A stretch of DNA of 64,000 nt from Streptomyces sp. NBC_01233 (GTDB lineage Bacteria; Actinomycetota; Actinomycetes; Streptomycetales; Streptomycetaceae). Position numbers and translations under genes: made by a program. The notes below the pieces were generated by a model, which did not search any database, was not told the origin of the DNA, and was given only the letters and a program-made list of their open reading frames with translations. The stretch is from assembly GCF_035989305.1 (NCBI RefSeq), contig NZ_CP108514.1, forward strand, positions 7,172,501 to 7,236,500, written 5' to 3'. Positions 43,594 through 53,219 of this stretch are shown here, one piece after another. How positions within the stretch are numbered: the stretch's first letter is position 1; each line of letters begins with the position of its first letter.

Positions 43594-45510
43594 GTGCTGC
43601 TGACCCGCATCAAGGGACCGCGCGATCTGGACCGGCTCAGCCAGGAGGAGCTCGACCAGCTCGCCGCAGAGATCAGGTCCTTCCTCGTCGACGCCGTCTC
43701 CAAGACCGGCGGGCACCTCGGCCCCAACCTCGGCGTGGTCGAACTGACGATCGCCCTGCACCGGGTCTTCGAATCGCCCAAGGACAAGGTCCTCTTCGAC
43801 ACCGGCCACCAGGCCTACGTCCACAAGCTGCTCACGGGCCGCCAGGACTTCGGCAACCTGCGTTCCAAGGGGGGCCTTTCCGGCTACCCCTCGCGCGCCG
43901 AGTCCGACCACGACGTGATCGAGAACTCGCACGCCTCCACCGTGCTGGGCTGGGCCGACGGCCTCGCCAAGGCCAACGAGGTGCTCGGCCGCGAGGACCA
44001 CCACGTCGCCGCCGTCATCGGCGACGGCGCGCTCACCGGCGGCATGGCCTGGGAGGCGCTGAACAACATCGCCGCCGCCAAGGACCGTCCGCTGGTCATC
44101 GTGGTCAACGACAACGAGCGCTCGTACGGCCCCACCATCGGCGGCCTCGCGAACCACCTGGCCACCCTGCGCACCACGGACGGCTACGAGCGCTTCCTGG
44201 CCCGCGGCAAGGAGATCCTGGAGCGCACCCCGGTCGTCGGGAAGCCGCTCTTCGAGACCCTGCACGGCGCCAAGAAGGGCCTCAAGGACTTCATCGCCCC
44301 GCAGGGCATGTTCGAGGACCTGGGCCTGAAGTACATCGGCCCCATCGACGGCCACGACATCGAGGCCCTGGAGTCGGCCCTGCAGCGCGCCAAGCGCTTC
44401 AGCGGCCCGGTCATCGTGCACTGCCTCACCCAGAAGGGCCGGGGCTACACCCACGCCGAGCAGGACGAGGCGGACCGTTTCCACGGCATCGGCCCGATCC
44501 ACCCCGACACCGGCCTGCCCGTCTCCACCGACGCCGCCAGCTGGACCTCCGTCTTCGCCGACGAGATGGTCAAGCTCGGCAAGGAGCGCAAGGACATCGT
44601 CGCGATCACCGCGGCCATGCTCCAGCCGGTCGGCCTGAAGAAGTTCGCGGACACCTTCCCGGACCGGATCTACGACGTCGGCATCGCCGAGCAGCACGGC
44701 GCCACCTCGGCGGCGGGCCTGGCGACCGGCGGCGCCCACCCGGTCTTCGCGGTGTACGCGACCTTCCTCAACCGTGCCTTCGACCAGGTCCTGATGGACG
44801 TGGCCCTGCACAAGTGCGGGGTCACCTTCGTCCTGGACCGGGCCGGTGTCACCGGCACCGACGGCGCCTCCCACAACGGCATGTGGGACATGTCGATCAT
44901 GCAGGTCGTGCCCGGTCTGCGACTGGCCGCCCCGCGCGACGCCGAGCAGCTGCGCGCCCAGCTGCGCGAGGCCGTCGAGGTCAAGGACGCACCGACCGTC
45001 GTCCGCTACTCCAAGGGCGTCGTCGGCCCGGCCGTCCCGGCCGTCGGCAAGGTCGGCGGCATGGACGTGCTGCGCGCCCCCGGTGCCGACGTCACCCGAC
45101 CGGACGTACTGCTCGTCTCGGTCGGCGCGCTGGCCCCGATGTGCCTGGAGATCGCCGACCTGCTCGACAAGCAGGGCATCACCTCGACCGTGGTCGACCC
45201 GCGCTGGGTCAAGCCCGTGGACGAGGCGCTGGCCCCGCTCGCCGACCGCCACCGCGTGGTCGTCACCGTCGAGGACAACGGCCGCACCGGCGGCGTGGGC
45301 TCCGCCGTCTCGCAGGCCCTGCGGGACGCGGGCGTCGACGTACCGCTGCGCGACTTCGGCATCCCGCAGCGCTTCCTCGACCACGCCTCCCGCAAGGAGG
45401 TCATGGCCGAGATCGGGCTGACCGCTCCGGACATCGCACGGCAGGTCACGGGCCTGGTCGCGAAGCTGGACGGGCGCTACGACAGCGAGCCGGCCGCCGC
45501 CGTCGACTAG
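43594..45510 (+). CDS. dxs: 1-deoxy-D-xylulose-5-phosphate synthase
   Basis: A 638-residue ThDP enzyme that condenses pyruvate and glyceraldehyde-3-phosphate, the first step of the MEP isoprenoid pathway. Motifs: [48 protein letters not shown] (ThDP-binding GDG..NN), [12 protein letters not shown] and [20 protein letters not shown] at 43594 has AAGGAGG five bases before it. Streptomyces often have two dxs genes; this one sits next to xylFGH as in S. coelicolor SCO6013. Confidence 0.97.
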   Translation: MLLTRIKGPRDLDRLSQEELDQLAAEIRSFLVDAVSKTGGHLGPNLGVVELTIALHRVFESPKDKVLFDTGHQAYVHKLLTGRQDFGNLRSKGGLSGYPSRAESDHDVIENSHASTVLGWADGLAKANEVLGREDHHVAAVIGDGALTGGMAWEALNNIAAAKDRPLVIVVNDNERSYGPTIGGLANHLATLRTTDGYERFLARGKEILERTPVVGKPLFETLHGAKKGLKDFIAPQGMFEDLGLKYIGPIDGHDIEALESALQRAKRFSGPVIVHCLTQKGRGYTHAEQDEADRFHGIGPIHPDTGLPVSTDAASWTSVFADEMVKLGKERKDIVAITAAMLQPVGLKKFADTFPDRIYDVGIAEQHGATSAAGLATGGAHPVFAVYATFLNRAFDQVLMDVALHKCGVTFVLDRAGVTGTDGASHNGMWDMSIMQVVPGLRLAAPRDAEQLRAQLREAVEVKDAPTVVRYSKGVVGPAVPAVGKVGGMDVLRAPGADVTRPDVLLVSVGALAPMCLEIADLLDKQGITSTVVDPRWVKPVDEALAPLADRHRVVVTVEDNGRTGGVGSAVSQALRDAGVDVPLRDFGIPQRFLDHASRKEVMAEIGLTAPDIARQVTGLVAKLDGRYDSEPAAAVD

Positions 45511-45550
45511 GACGGGTACCGGCCACTAGATCGCCGCGCGGTTGCACGTC

Positions 45551-45595
45551 ACGGGCCGGGAGATCACCCTTGAAGGGGTGGGCCTCCCGGCCCGT
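45551..45595 (+). terminator. Terminator of dxs
   Basis: A 12-bp perfect stem (45551-45562 with 45584-45595) enclosing a second hairpin (CACCCT/GGGGTG). Confidence 0.8.
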
Positions 45596-45630
45596 TCGCG
45601 TGCGTCGACACCTGTTTCGGAGGTGCGTCG

Positions 45631-47130
45631 GTGAGTAGGGATATGAACAGCCCCTTCCGCACCAAGACGGTGGAGCAGTCCATCCGCGACACGGAGGAGC
45701 CGGAACACGCGCTCCGGAAGTCGCTCTCCGCCTGGGACCTGACGGTTTTCGGTGTAGGTGTCATCATCGGCACCGGCATCTTCGTGCTCACGGGCATCGC
45801 GGCCCGGAACAACGCCGGACCCGCCACCGCCCTCGCCTTCGTGGCGGCTGGCATCGTCTGCGCCCTCGCGGCGCTCTGCTATGCCGAGTTCGCGTCCACC
45901 GTGCCGGTGGCCGGATCCGCGTACACCTTCTCGTACGCGTCGATCGGTGAGCTGCCCGCCTGGATCATCGGCTGGGACCTGGTGCTGGAGTTCGCACTCG
46001 GCACCGCGGTCGTGGCGGTCGGCTGGTCCGGCTACGTGCGCCACCTGATGCACACCAACCTGGGCTGGGACCTGCCCACCGCGTTGTCCGGACCGGACGC
46101 GGGAGGAAGCTTCGACCTGCTCGCCTTCCTGCTGATCCTGGGGCTGACCGCGATCCTGGTCGTCGGGACGAAGCTCTCGGCGCGGATCACCGCGATCGTG
46201 GTCGCCATCAAGGTCACCGTGGTCCTGCTGGTCATCGTCGCGGGCCTGTTCTTCATCAAGGCCGACAACTACTCGCCGTTCATCCCCCCGGCGCAGCCGC
46301 AGGCCGAGGGCGTCAGCGGCTGGCACGCGCCACTGGTCCAGCTGCTCTTCGGCTACGAGCCCACCAACTTCGGCGTCATGGGCATCTTCACCGCGGCCTC
46401 CCTCATCTTCTTCGCCTTCATCGGCTTCGACGTCGTGGCCACGGCGGCCGAGGAGACCAAGAACCCCCAGCGGGACATGCCGCGCGGCATCCTCGGCTCG
46501 CTGCTGATCTGCACCGTGCTCTACGTCGCCGTGACGCTGGTGGTCACCGGCATGCAGAAGTACACGGAGATGTCGCCGACCGCGCCACTGGCCGAAGCCT
46601 TCAAATCGGTGAACCAGCCCTTCTTCTCCGGTGCCATCAGTCTCGGGGCGGCCGTCGGCCTGATCACCGTGAGCATGATCCTGCTGCTCGGCCAGACCCG
46701 CGTGTTCTTCGCGATGAGCCGTGACGGACTGCTGCCGCGCGTCTTCTCCGTCACCCACCCCAAGTACCGCACCCCCTACCGGGCGACCATCCTGCTCGGC
46801 TGCGTCATCGCGGTCGTCGCGGGCTTCACCAGCCTGGAGAAGCTCGCGGAACTGGTGAACATCGGCACGCTCTTCGCCTTCGTGCTCGTCGCCCTCGGCG
46901 TGATCATCCTGCGCCGGACCCGCCCCGACCTGCACCGGTCCTTCCGCACCCCGTGGGTGCCGGTGATCCCGATCCTGTCGATCGCGGCCTCGCTCTGGCT
47001 GATGCTCAACCTGCCGGCCGAGACCTGGGTCCGCTTCGGCATCTGGATGGCGATCGGCATCGTCGTCTACTTCGCCTACGGACGCTCGCACAGCCGCCTC
47101 GGCAAGGTCGGCGCCGACGCGAAGTTCTAG
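45631..47130 (+). CDS. APC family cationic amino-acid permease
   Basis: A 499-residue transporter with 12-14 helices. Helix 1 has the ligand-carboxylate motif GVGVIIGTGIFVLTG. EFASTVPVAGSAYTFSYASIGELPAWIIGWDLVLEFALG is typical of the CAT (YfnA-like) subgroup. FIGFDVVATAAEETKNPQRDMPRGI is the conserved helix 6-7 region. GTG at 45631 with GGAGG upstream. The substrate is likely basic or neutral amino acids. Confidence 0.9.
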   Translation: MSRDMNSPFRTKTVEQSIRDTEEPEHALRKSLSAWDLTVFGVGVIIGTGIFVLTGIAARNNAGPATALAFVAAGIVCALAALCYAEFASTVPVAGSAYTFSYASIGELPAWIIGWDLVLEFALGTAVVAVGWSGYVRHLMHTNLGWDLPTALSGPDAGGSFDLLAFLLILGLTAILVVGTKLSARITAIVVAIKVTVVLLVIVAGLFFIKADNYSPFIPPAQPQAEGVSGWHAPLVQLLFGYEPTNFGVMGIFTAASLIFFAFIGFDVVATAAEETKNPQRDMPRGILGSLLICTVLYVAVTLVVTGMQKYTEMSPTAPLAEAFKSVNQPFFSGAISLGAAVGLITVSMILLLGQTRVFFAMSRDGLLPRVFSVTHPKYRTPYRATILLGCVIAVVAGFTSLEKLAELVNIGTLFAFVLVALGVIILRRTRPDLHRSFRTPWVPVIPILSIAASLWLMLNLPAETWVRFGIWMAIGIVVYFAYGRSHSRLGKVGADAKF

Positions 47131-47137
47131 CGGTGGA

Positions 47138-47186
47138 ACGACGGAAGCCGGCCGCACGGGTCACCCGTACGGCCGGCTTCCGTCGT
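47138..47186. terminator. Strong bidirectional terminator
   Basis: Perfect 17-bp stem (47138-47154 with 47170-47186) with further pairing in the loop, between the convergent permease and LCP genes. Confidence 0.85.
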
Positions 47187-47197
47187 GCGCGGTCCCG

Positions 47198-48238
47198 TCA
47201 GCCCTTGGCGGGGGAGTCCTTCGCGGAGGCGGGGACCTTCTCGTCCTTGCGCAGGGCGTCCCACAGCTGGGTGGCCTGCGGCTCGGCCACGACCACGCGG
47301 TTCGGGTCCACCTTGTCGTAGGCGACCGGCAGCATGATGGTCTCCATCGTCTCCGGGTTCACGCCCTTCATGCTCTGCGCGAAGTCGGACAGCGCGGTGA
47401 GCGAGGCCAGATCGGAGTCCGTGGTCAGCGACTTGGTGCCGGCGTCCGCGAGCTTGTACAGCCGCGCCGGGTTGCCGAGGGCGTCCTGCTTCTTGATCTC
47501 GGACAGCATCGCCAGCATGAACTGCTGCTGCAGGCCTATGCGCCCGAGGTCGCTGCCGTCGCCGTAGCCGTAGCGGGTACGGACGAACTTGAGCGAGTCG
47601 GTGCCGTCCAGGCGGTGCGTGCCCGCGTCCAGCTTCAGGCCGCCCTTGGCGCCGCTCATCGGCTTGTCCAGGGTGACGGTGACCCCGCCGAGCGCGTCCA
47701 CCAGGCCCTTGAAGCCGGCGAAGTCCACCTCGACGAAGTGGTCCACGCGCACCCCGGACAGCTGCTCCACCGTGTTGACCACACAGGCCGGACCGGCCAG
47801 CGAGTAGACGGAGTTGAACATGACCCGCTTCGCGGACGGCACGGTCTTGCCGGCGCGGTCCTTGCACTCGGGCCGGGTGATGAGGGTGTCGCGGGGGATG
47901 CTCACCGCGGTCGCCTTGGCCCGGCCCTCGGGTATGTGCACCAGCATCGCGGTGTCCGAGCGGGCGCCGCCGACGTCGCCGTGGTCGAGATCGGCATTGG
48001 CGCCGGCCCGTGAGTCGGAGCCGAGCACCAGGATGTTCTGTGCGTTCGCGACCACCTTCGGGGGCCGGTTGTCCCCGATCGCCTGATCCAGGTCGACGCT
48101 GTCGATGTTGCCGTTGAGGTGGCTGTACGTCCACCAGCCGGCACCGGCCGCGCCCAGGATCAGCACGGCGACCAGCAGGAGGGTGATCCGCAGAATGCGG
48201 CGTCGGCGGCGCCTGGGCCGCGCGTGCGTTTCCGTCAT
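47198..48238 (-). CDS. LytR-CpsA-Psr (LCP) family protein
   Basis: A 346-residue membrane-anchored phosphotransferase that attaches wall glycopolymers to peptidoglycan. It starts with an arginine-rich cytoplasmic tail (RPRRRRRRILR), one membrane helix (about residues 18-37), then the LCP domain: NILVLGSDSRAG, RSDTAMLVHIPEGRAKATAVSIPRDTLI, and FVRTRYGYGDGSDLGRIGLQQQF with the Arg residues that bind the polyprenyl pyrophosphate. The protein stays outside the membrane. Monocistronic; ATG at 48238. Confidence 0.92.
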   Translation of the reverse strand: MTETHARPRRRRRRILRITLLLVAVLILGAAGAGWWTYSHLNGNIDSVDLDQAIGDNRPPKVVANAQNILVLGSDSRAGANADLDHGDVGGARSDTAMLVHIPEGRAKATAVSIPRDTLITRPECKDRAGKTVPSAKRVMFNSVYSLAGPACVVNTVEQLSGVRVDHFVEVDFAGFKGLVDALGGVTVTLDKPMSGAKGGLKLDAGTHRLDGTDSLKFVRTRYGYGDGSDLGRIGLQQQFMLAMLSEIKKQDALGNPARLYKLADAGTKSLTTDSDLASLTALSDFAQSMKGVNPETMETIMLPVAYDKVDPNRVVVAEPQATQLWDALRKDEKVPASAKDSPAKG

Positions 48239-48273
48239 GGGGGTGAATCTTAGACAGATATTCGAATGGCCGA

Positions 48274-48298
48274 GGCCCGCCCCCCGAGGGGGCGGGCC
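48274..48298 (-). terminator. Terminator of fadB
   Basis: Perfect 11-bp GC stem (48274-48284 with 48288-48298), CGA loop, 30 bases past the fadB stop. Confidence 0.75.
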
Positions 48299-48328
48299 AG
48301 GCCGTGGAATGCCCGTCTGCGACCCGGA

Positions 48329-50458
48329 CTAGACCGGGACGCTCGCCAGGCCGGGAGCGAGGAACTTCTTGCCGTTCACGCGCTCCGAGACGCCTTCGCG
48401 GTCCAGGTACGGCGTGATGCCGCCCAGGTGGAAGGGCCAGCCGGCACCGGTGATGAGGCAGAGGTCGATGTCCTGGGCCTCGGCCACGACACCCTCCTCC
48501 AGCATCAGGCCGATCTCCTGCGCCACCGCGTCCAGGACGCGGTCGCGGACCTGCTCCTCCGTCAGGACGGAGTCGCCCTGCACCAGGAGGGCGGCGACCT
48601 CGGGGTCCAGCTCCGGCTTGCCGGAATCGTAGACGTAGAAGCCGCGCTTGCCGGCCTTGACGACGGCCGCCAGGTTCGGCGAGACGGTGAAGCGCTCCGG
48701 GAAGGCGCGGTTCAGGGTCTCGGAGACGTGCAGACCGATCGCCGGGCCGACGAGCTCCAGCAGCACCAGCGGGGACATCGGCAGGCCGAGCGGCTCGATG
48801 GCCTTCTCCGCCGTGACGACCGGGGTGCCCTCGTCGATGACGTTCTGGATCTCGCCCATGAAGCGGGTCAGGATGCGGTTCACGACGAACGCCGGGGCGT
48901 CCTTGGTGAGGACCGCGGTCTTCTTCAGCTTCTTGGCGACACCGAAGGCCGTGGCCAGCGAGGCGTCGTCGGTCTGCTCACCGCGGACGATCTCCAGCAG
49001 CGGGAGGATCGCGACCGGGTTGAAGAAGTGGAAGCCGACCACGCGCTCCGGGTGCTGGAGCTTGGAGGCCATCTCCGACACCGACAGCGAGGAGGTGTTG
49101 GTGGCGAGGATCGCGTGCGCCGGGGCGACCGCCTCGACCTCCGCGAACACCTTCTGCTTGACGGACATCTCCTCGAACACGGCCTCGATGATGAAGTCCG
49201 CGTCCGCGAAGCCCTCGGCCTTGTCCAGGACACCGGTCACCAGGGCGGTCAGGCGGTTGGCCTTGTCCTGGTTGATCCGGCCCTTGCCGAGCAGCTTCTG
49301 GATCTCGGCGTGGACGTAGCCCACGCCCTTGTCCACGCGCTCCTGGTCGATGTCGGTGAGGACCACCGGCACCTCCAGGCGGCGCAGGAAGAGCAGCGCC
49401 AGCTGCGAGGCCATCAGGCCCGCGCCGACGACGCCGACCTTGGTGACCGGACGGGCCAGGGACTTGTCCGGGGCACCGGCCGGGCGCTTGGCGCGCTTCT
49501 GGACCAGGTTGAAGGCGTAGATGCCGGAGCGCAGCTCGCCGCCCATGATGAGGTCGGCCAGGGCCGTGTCCTCGGCGTCGAAGCCGGCCTGGAGGTCGCC
49601 CGACTTGGCCGCGGCGATGATGTCCAGCGCGCGGTAGGCGGCGGGAGCGGCGCCGTGCACCTTGGAGTCCGCGATGAAGCGGCCCTTGGCGACGGCAGCG
49701 TCCCAGGCCTCGCCGCGGTCGACCTCGGCGCGGACGACCTCGGTGGTGCCGTTCAGGACGTTCGCGGTCCACAGGAGCGACTGCTCCAGGAAGTCCGCAC
49801 CCTCGAACAGCGCGTCCGCGATGCCCAGGTCGAAGACCTGCTTGCCGCGCAGCTGCTTGTTCTGGTTGAGCGAGTTCTCGATGATCACCGAGACCGCGCG
49901 CTCGGCGCCGATCAGGTTCGGCAGGATGGCGCAGCCGCCCCAGCCCGGAACCAGGCCGAGGAAGACCTCGGGCAGCGAGAAGGCCGGGATGGCCTTCGAG
50001 ACGGTGCGGTAGGTGCAGTGCAGGCCGACCTCGACGCCGCCGCCCATCGCCGCGCCGTTGTAGTAGGCGAAGGTCGGGACGGCGAGCGCGGAGAGGCGCT
50101 TGAAGACGTCGTGGCCGCCCTTGCCGATGGCGAGCGCCTCGTCGTGCTTCTTCAGCAGCTCGACACCCTTGAGGTCGGCGCCGACCGCGAAGATGAACGG
50201 CTTGCCGGTGATGCCCGCGCCGACGATGGTGCCGGCGGTGGCCTCCTGCTCGACCTGGTCGATCGCCGCGTTCAGGTTGGCGAGGGACTGCGGGCCGAAG
50301 GTGGTCGGCTTGGTGTGGTCGAAGCCGTTGTCCAGCGTGATGAGCGCGAAGCGCCCGGCGCCGAACGGCAGGTCCAGGTGGCGGACGTGCGCGGACGTGA
50401 CGACCTCGTCCGGGAACAGCTCGGCCGCGCCCTTCAGGAGCTCAGTGGTGGTGCTCAC
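48329..50458 (-). CDS. fadB: Fatty-acid oxidation complex alpha subunit (enoyl-CoA hydratase / 3-hydroxyacyl-CoA dehydrogenase)
   Basis: A 709-residue bifunctional beta-oxidation enzyme. The N-terminal crotonase domain has the oxyanion motif AMGGGVEVGLHCTYR and PEVFLGLVPGWGG. The C-terminal NAD domain has GVVGAGLMASQLALLFL (Rossmann), ATNTSSLSVSEMAS and VGFHFFNPVAILPLLEIV (catalytic His-Glu). GTG at 50458 overlaps the thiolase stop (GTGA), so thiolase and FadB are made together as a complex. Confidence 0.95.
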   Translation of the reverse strand: MSTTTELLKGAAELFPDEVVTSAHVRHLDLPFGAGRFALITLDNGFDHTKPTTFGPQSLANLNAAIDQVEQEATAGTIVGAGITGKPFIFAVGADLKGVELLKKHDEALAIGKGGHDVFKRLSALAVPTFAYYNGAAMGGGVEVGLHCTYRTVSKAIPAFSLPEVFLGLVPGWGGCAILPNLIGAERAVSVIIENSLNQNKQLRGKQVFDLGIADALFEGADFLEQSLLWTANVLNGTTEVVRAEVDRGEAWDAAVAKGRFIADSKVHGAAPAAYRALDIIAAAKSGDLQAGFDAEDTALADLIMGGELRSGIYAFNLVQKRAKRPAGAPDKSLARPVTKVGVVGAGLMASQLALLFLRRLEVPVVLTDIDQERVDKGVGYVHAEIQKLLGKGRINQDKANRLTALVTGVLDKAEGFADADFIIEAVFEEMSVKQKVFAEVEAVAPAHAILATNTSSLSVSEMASKLQHPERVVGFHFFNPVAILPLLEIVRGEQTDDASLATAFGVAKKLKKTAVLTKDAPAFVVNRILTRFMGEIQNVIDEGTPVVTAEKAIEPLGLPMSPLVLLELVGPAIGLHVSETLNRAFPERFTVSPNLAAVVKAGKRGFYVYDSGKPELDPEVAALLVQGDSVLTEEQVRDRVLDAVAQEIGLMLEEGVVAEAQDIDLCLITGAGWPFHLGGITPYLDREGVSERVNGKKFLAPGLASVPV

Positions 50459-51681
50459 TTGGCGTCTCCCTCGGAGGTGAAGTGCGGGTTCTCCCAGATG
50501 ACCGTGGCGCCCATGCCGAAGCCGACGCACATGGTGGTCAGGCCGTAGCGGACGTGCGGCTGCTCCTCGAACTGGCGGGCCAGCTGCGTCATCAGACGGA
50601 CGCCGGAGGAGGCGAGCGGGTGGCCGAACGCGATGGCGCCGCCGTACTGGTTCACGCGGGCGTCGTCGTCGGCGATGCCGTAGTGCTCCAGGAAGGCGAG
50701 CACCTGCACGGCGAAGGCCTCGTTGACCTCGAAGAGACCGATGTCATCGATCGTCAGGCCGGCCTGCGCGAGGGCCTTCTCGGTGGCCGGGATCGGGCCG
50801 TAGCCCATGACCTCCGGCTCGACACCGGCGAAGGAGTACGAGACGAGGCGCATCTTGACCGGGAGGTTGTTCTCCCGGGCGAAGTCCTCGGACGCGATGA
50901 TCGCGGCGGTGGCACCGTCGTTGAGACCGGCGGCGTTGCCCGCGGTGACCCGGCCGTGCGTACGGAACGGGGTCTTCAGGCCGGCCAGGTTCTCCAGCGT
51001 GGTGCCCGGGCGCATCGGCTCGTCGGTGGTGACCAGGCCCCAGCCCGTCTCACCGGCCGCCTCGTTGGTGTTGCGCACCGAGATCGGGACCAGGTCCTGC
51101 TGGATCTTGCCGTCGGCGTACGCCTTGGCGGCCTTCTCCTGCGAGCGCACGGCGTACTCGTCGGCGCGGAGCTTGGTGATCGTCGGGTACCGGTCGTGCA
51201 GGTTCTCGGCGGTCATGCCCATGAACAGGGCGGACTCGTCGACCAGCTTCTCGGAGACGAAGCGCGGGTTCGGGTCCACGCCCTCGCCCATGGGGTGACG
51301 GCCCATGTGCTCGACACCGCCGGCGAGGGCGACGTCGTACGCACCGAAGGCCACACCGCCCGCGACGGCGGTCACGGCGGTCAGCGCGCCGGCGCACATG
51401 CGGTCGATGGAGTAGCCCGGGACGGACTGCGGAAGGCCCGCGAGGATGCCGGCCGTACGGCCCAGCGTGAGGCCCTGGTCGCCGATCTGCGTGGTCGCGG
51501 CGATGGCGACCTCGTCGATCTTCGCGGGGTCCAGGTCCGGGTTGCGGCGCAGCAGCTCCCGGATCGCCTTCACGACGAGGTCGTCGGCGCGGGTCTCGTG
51601 GTAGATGCCCTTCGGGCCCGCCTTGCCGAACGGGGTGCGGACGCCGTCGACGAAGACGACGTCCCTGACGGTACGAGGCAC
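50455..51681 (-). CDS. fadA: Acetyl-CoA acyltransferase (3-ketoacyl-CoA thiolase)
   Basis: A 408-residue thiolase completing the beta-oxidation spiral. Catalytic Cys96 in DRMCAGALTA, the His in GHPLASSGVR and the second Cys in TMCVGFGMG are all present; FEVNEAFAVQ is the NEAF motif. GTG at 51681 has GGAGGAG upstream; the open frame further upstream is not homologous. Partner of FadB in an operon with overlapping start and stop. Confidence 0.95.
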   Translation of the reverse strand: MPRTVRDVVFVDGVRTPFGKAGPKGIYHETRADDLVVKAIRELLRRNPDLDPAKIDEVAIAATTQIGDQGLTLGRTAGILAGLPQSVPGYSIDRMCAGALTAVTAVAGGVAFGAYDVALAGGVEHMGRHPMGEGVDPNPRFVSEKLVDESALFMGMTAENLHDRYPTITKLRADEYAVRSQEKAAKAYADGKIQQDLVPISVRNTNEAAGETGWGLVTTDEPMRPGTTLENLAGLKTPFRTHGRVTAGNAAGLNDGATAAIIASEDFARENNLPVKMRLVSYSFAGVEPEVMGYGPIPATEKALAQAGLTIDDIGLFEVNEAFAVQVLAFLEHYGIADDDARVNQYGGAIAFGHPLASSGVRLMTQLARQFEEQPHVRYGLTTMCVGFGMGATVIWENPHFTSEGDAK

Positions 51682-51992
51682 GTTGGCTCTCCTCCAGGTG
51701 CGGGTGTGCACTGCTGCGCGCGGGGGCGTTCGGCATGCGTTGCTGAGCGCCCGCTCACCCGACCATGCTACTTGCGGGTAACCCTTGTGGACACCCCCTC
51801 CCCCAGGAGCGGTGAAGGTCACACTCCGCCCGTGGCGCCGCGACCGTGAGACCCCGTCCGATCGGACCCGGCGGGCCAACCCGTTCAGGTCACGTCCGGC
51901 GGGCGCCCGGCCGTGGTCGTGGCATTTCCGCCGGACCGTCCCGATCCTGACCCGGCCGGAGCGTCCCTCCTCCGGCTGAGTCGACGGATCGG
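51682..51992. promoter_or_regulatory. Divergent promoter region of fadAB and a hydrolase gene
   Basis: A 311-base gap. It must hold the fadA promoter (minus) and the hydrolase promoter (plus). I see no gene and no clear operator. Confidence 0.4.
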
Positions 51993-53171
51993 ATGCCAGC
52001 GATGCCCCCCACCACCCCGGCCGTGAACCACCAGGTCCCGCACACCTCGTCCGTCCCCGCCGTCAAGGGGCAGGTCGTCCAGCTGTTCGTGCGCGAATAC
52101 GACGGCACACCGACTGGCCCCAACGCGCAGCGCAAGGCCGTTCTGATGCTGCACGGCAGAAGCGTTCCGTCGGTCGTGGCCTTCGACCTCCAGCACGACG
52201 GAGGCAAGTACAACTGGGCGCGTTTCCTGGCCGACTCGGGATTCGACGTGTTCCTCATGGAGCTCACGGGATCCGGCCTCTCGCCGCGGCCGGAGATGGA
52301 CAAGCCCCGCAACGCCAACCCGCTGCACCAGAGCATCCTGATCCCGAACCCGCTGTCGGACACCAGCCCCCCGCCCTACCCGCACGAGCTGGGGAACTCG
52401 GAGAGCGAGTGGGGCGAGGTCGACACGGTCGTCGAGTTCATCAGGAACCTGCGGAGCGTGACCAAGGTGTCGCTCGTCGGACAGTCGGCCGCCGCCTTCG
52501 TGTTCGGGCCGTACGCGATCCAGCACCCCGGGAAGGTGGACAGTCTGCTCCTCCTGGCGCCGATCTATCCGCCCGACGGCCGGGCCAGCGTGCCGCCCGA
52601 CAGCTTCGGCGCACCGGTCCCGACGTTTCCCGTGTCCAACCCGCCGTCCCTGTTCGGCTTCCCGATGAACCTCACCAGCAGGACGGGTCTCGAAAGCGCC
52701 TGGGACAAGGAGGTGCACAGCAAGAAGCAGCGGGCCGCCGGCATGGTCGAGGCGGTGTGGAAGGAGTGCATGGCCGTCGACGCGGTCGGCAAGGCCTGGG
52801 GCGGCCCGGTCGCCGGATCGCCCGAGGGCGTCCTGCGGTTCCGCAACTCCTTCTGGTGGGGCTGGAACAAGCACACCGTCCCGATCGGCGGCGTGCTCGG
52901 GGACGAGGTCCCGGTGATGATCGTCTACGGAGAGCACGACCAGACGGCGAACTCGCCCACCTTCTCGGTCCCGGCGTTCTACGACGCGATCCCCGGCGTC
53001 CGCAAGCTGATGTTCCGGGTGGCCGGCGCCGGGCACTCCATCGTCTGGGAGCGCCAGCACAAGGTCCTGCACCAGCTGTCCAGGCAGTGGCTCAAGCACA
53101 CCAAGGTCGAGGACCTCGAGAAGGGCAGCTTCTACGTGGACGAGGACGGCGCCTACACGGACACGATCTAG
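51993..53171 (+). CDS. Alpha/beta hydrolase
   Basis: A 392-residue hydrolase. The strand-loop LMLHGRSVPS is the oxyanion loop, GQSAAAF (G-x-S-x-A) the nucleophile elbow, GEHDQTAN the acid and GAGHSIVWE the His. A large cap (about residues 190-270) lies between. There is no signal peptide. The substrate is unknown; esterase or lipase-like. ATG 51993 or 52002. It ends at a hairpin shared with the convergent RNase D gene. Confidence 0.82.
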   Translation: MPAMPPTTPAVNHQVPHTSSVPAVKGQVVQLFVREYDGTPTGPNAQRKAVLMLHGRSVPSVVAFDLQHDGGKYNWARFLADSGFDVFLMELTGSGLSPRPEMDKPRNANPLHQSILIPNPLSDTSPPPYPHELGNSESEWGEVDTVVEFIRNLRSVTKVSLVGQSAAAFVFGPYAIQHPGKVDSLLLLAPIYPPDGRASVPPDSFGAPVPTFPVSNPPSLFGFPMNLTSRTGLESAWDKEVHSKKQRAAGMVEAVWKECMAVDAVGKAWGGPVAGSPEGVLRFRNSFWWGWNKHTVPIGGVLGDEVPVMIVYGEHDQTANSPTFSVPAFYDAIPGVRKLMFRVAGAGHSIVWERQHKVLHQLSRQWLKHTKVEDLEKGSFYVDEDGAYTDTI

Positions 53172-53173
53172 CA

Positions 53174-53200
53174 GAGCCCCCGGCACCGGGCCGGGGGCTC
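53174..53200. terminator. Bidirectional terminator
   Basis: Perfect 11-bp stem (53174-53184 with 53190-53200), between the convergent hydrolase and RNase D genes. Confidence 0.8.
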
Positions 53201-53219
53201 CACCGCACATCGGGCCGGG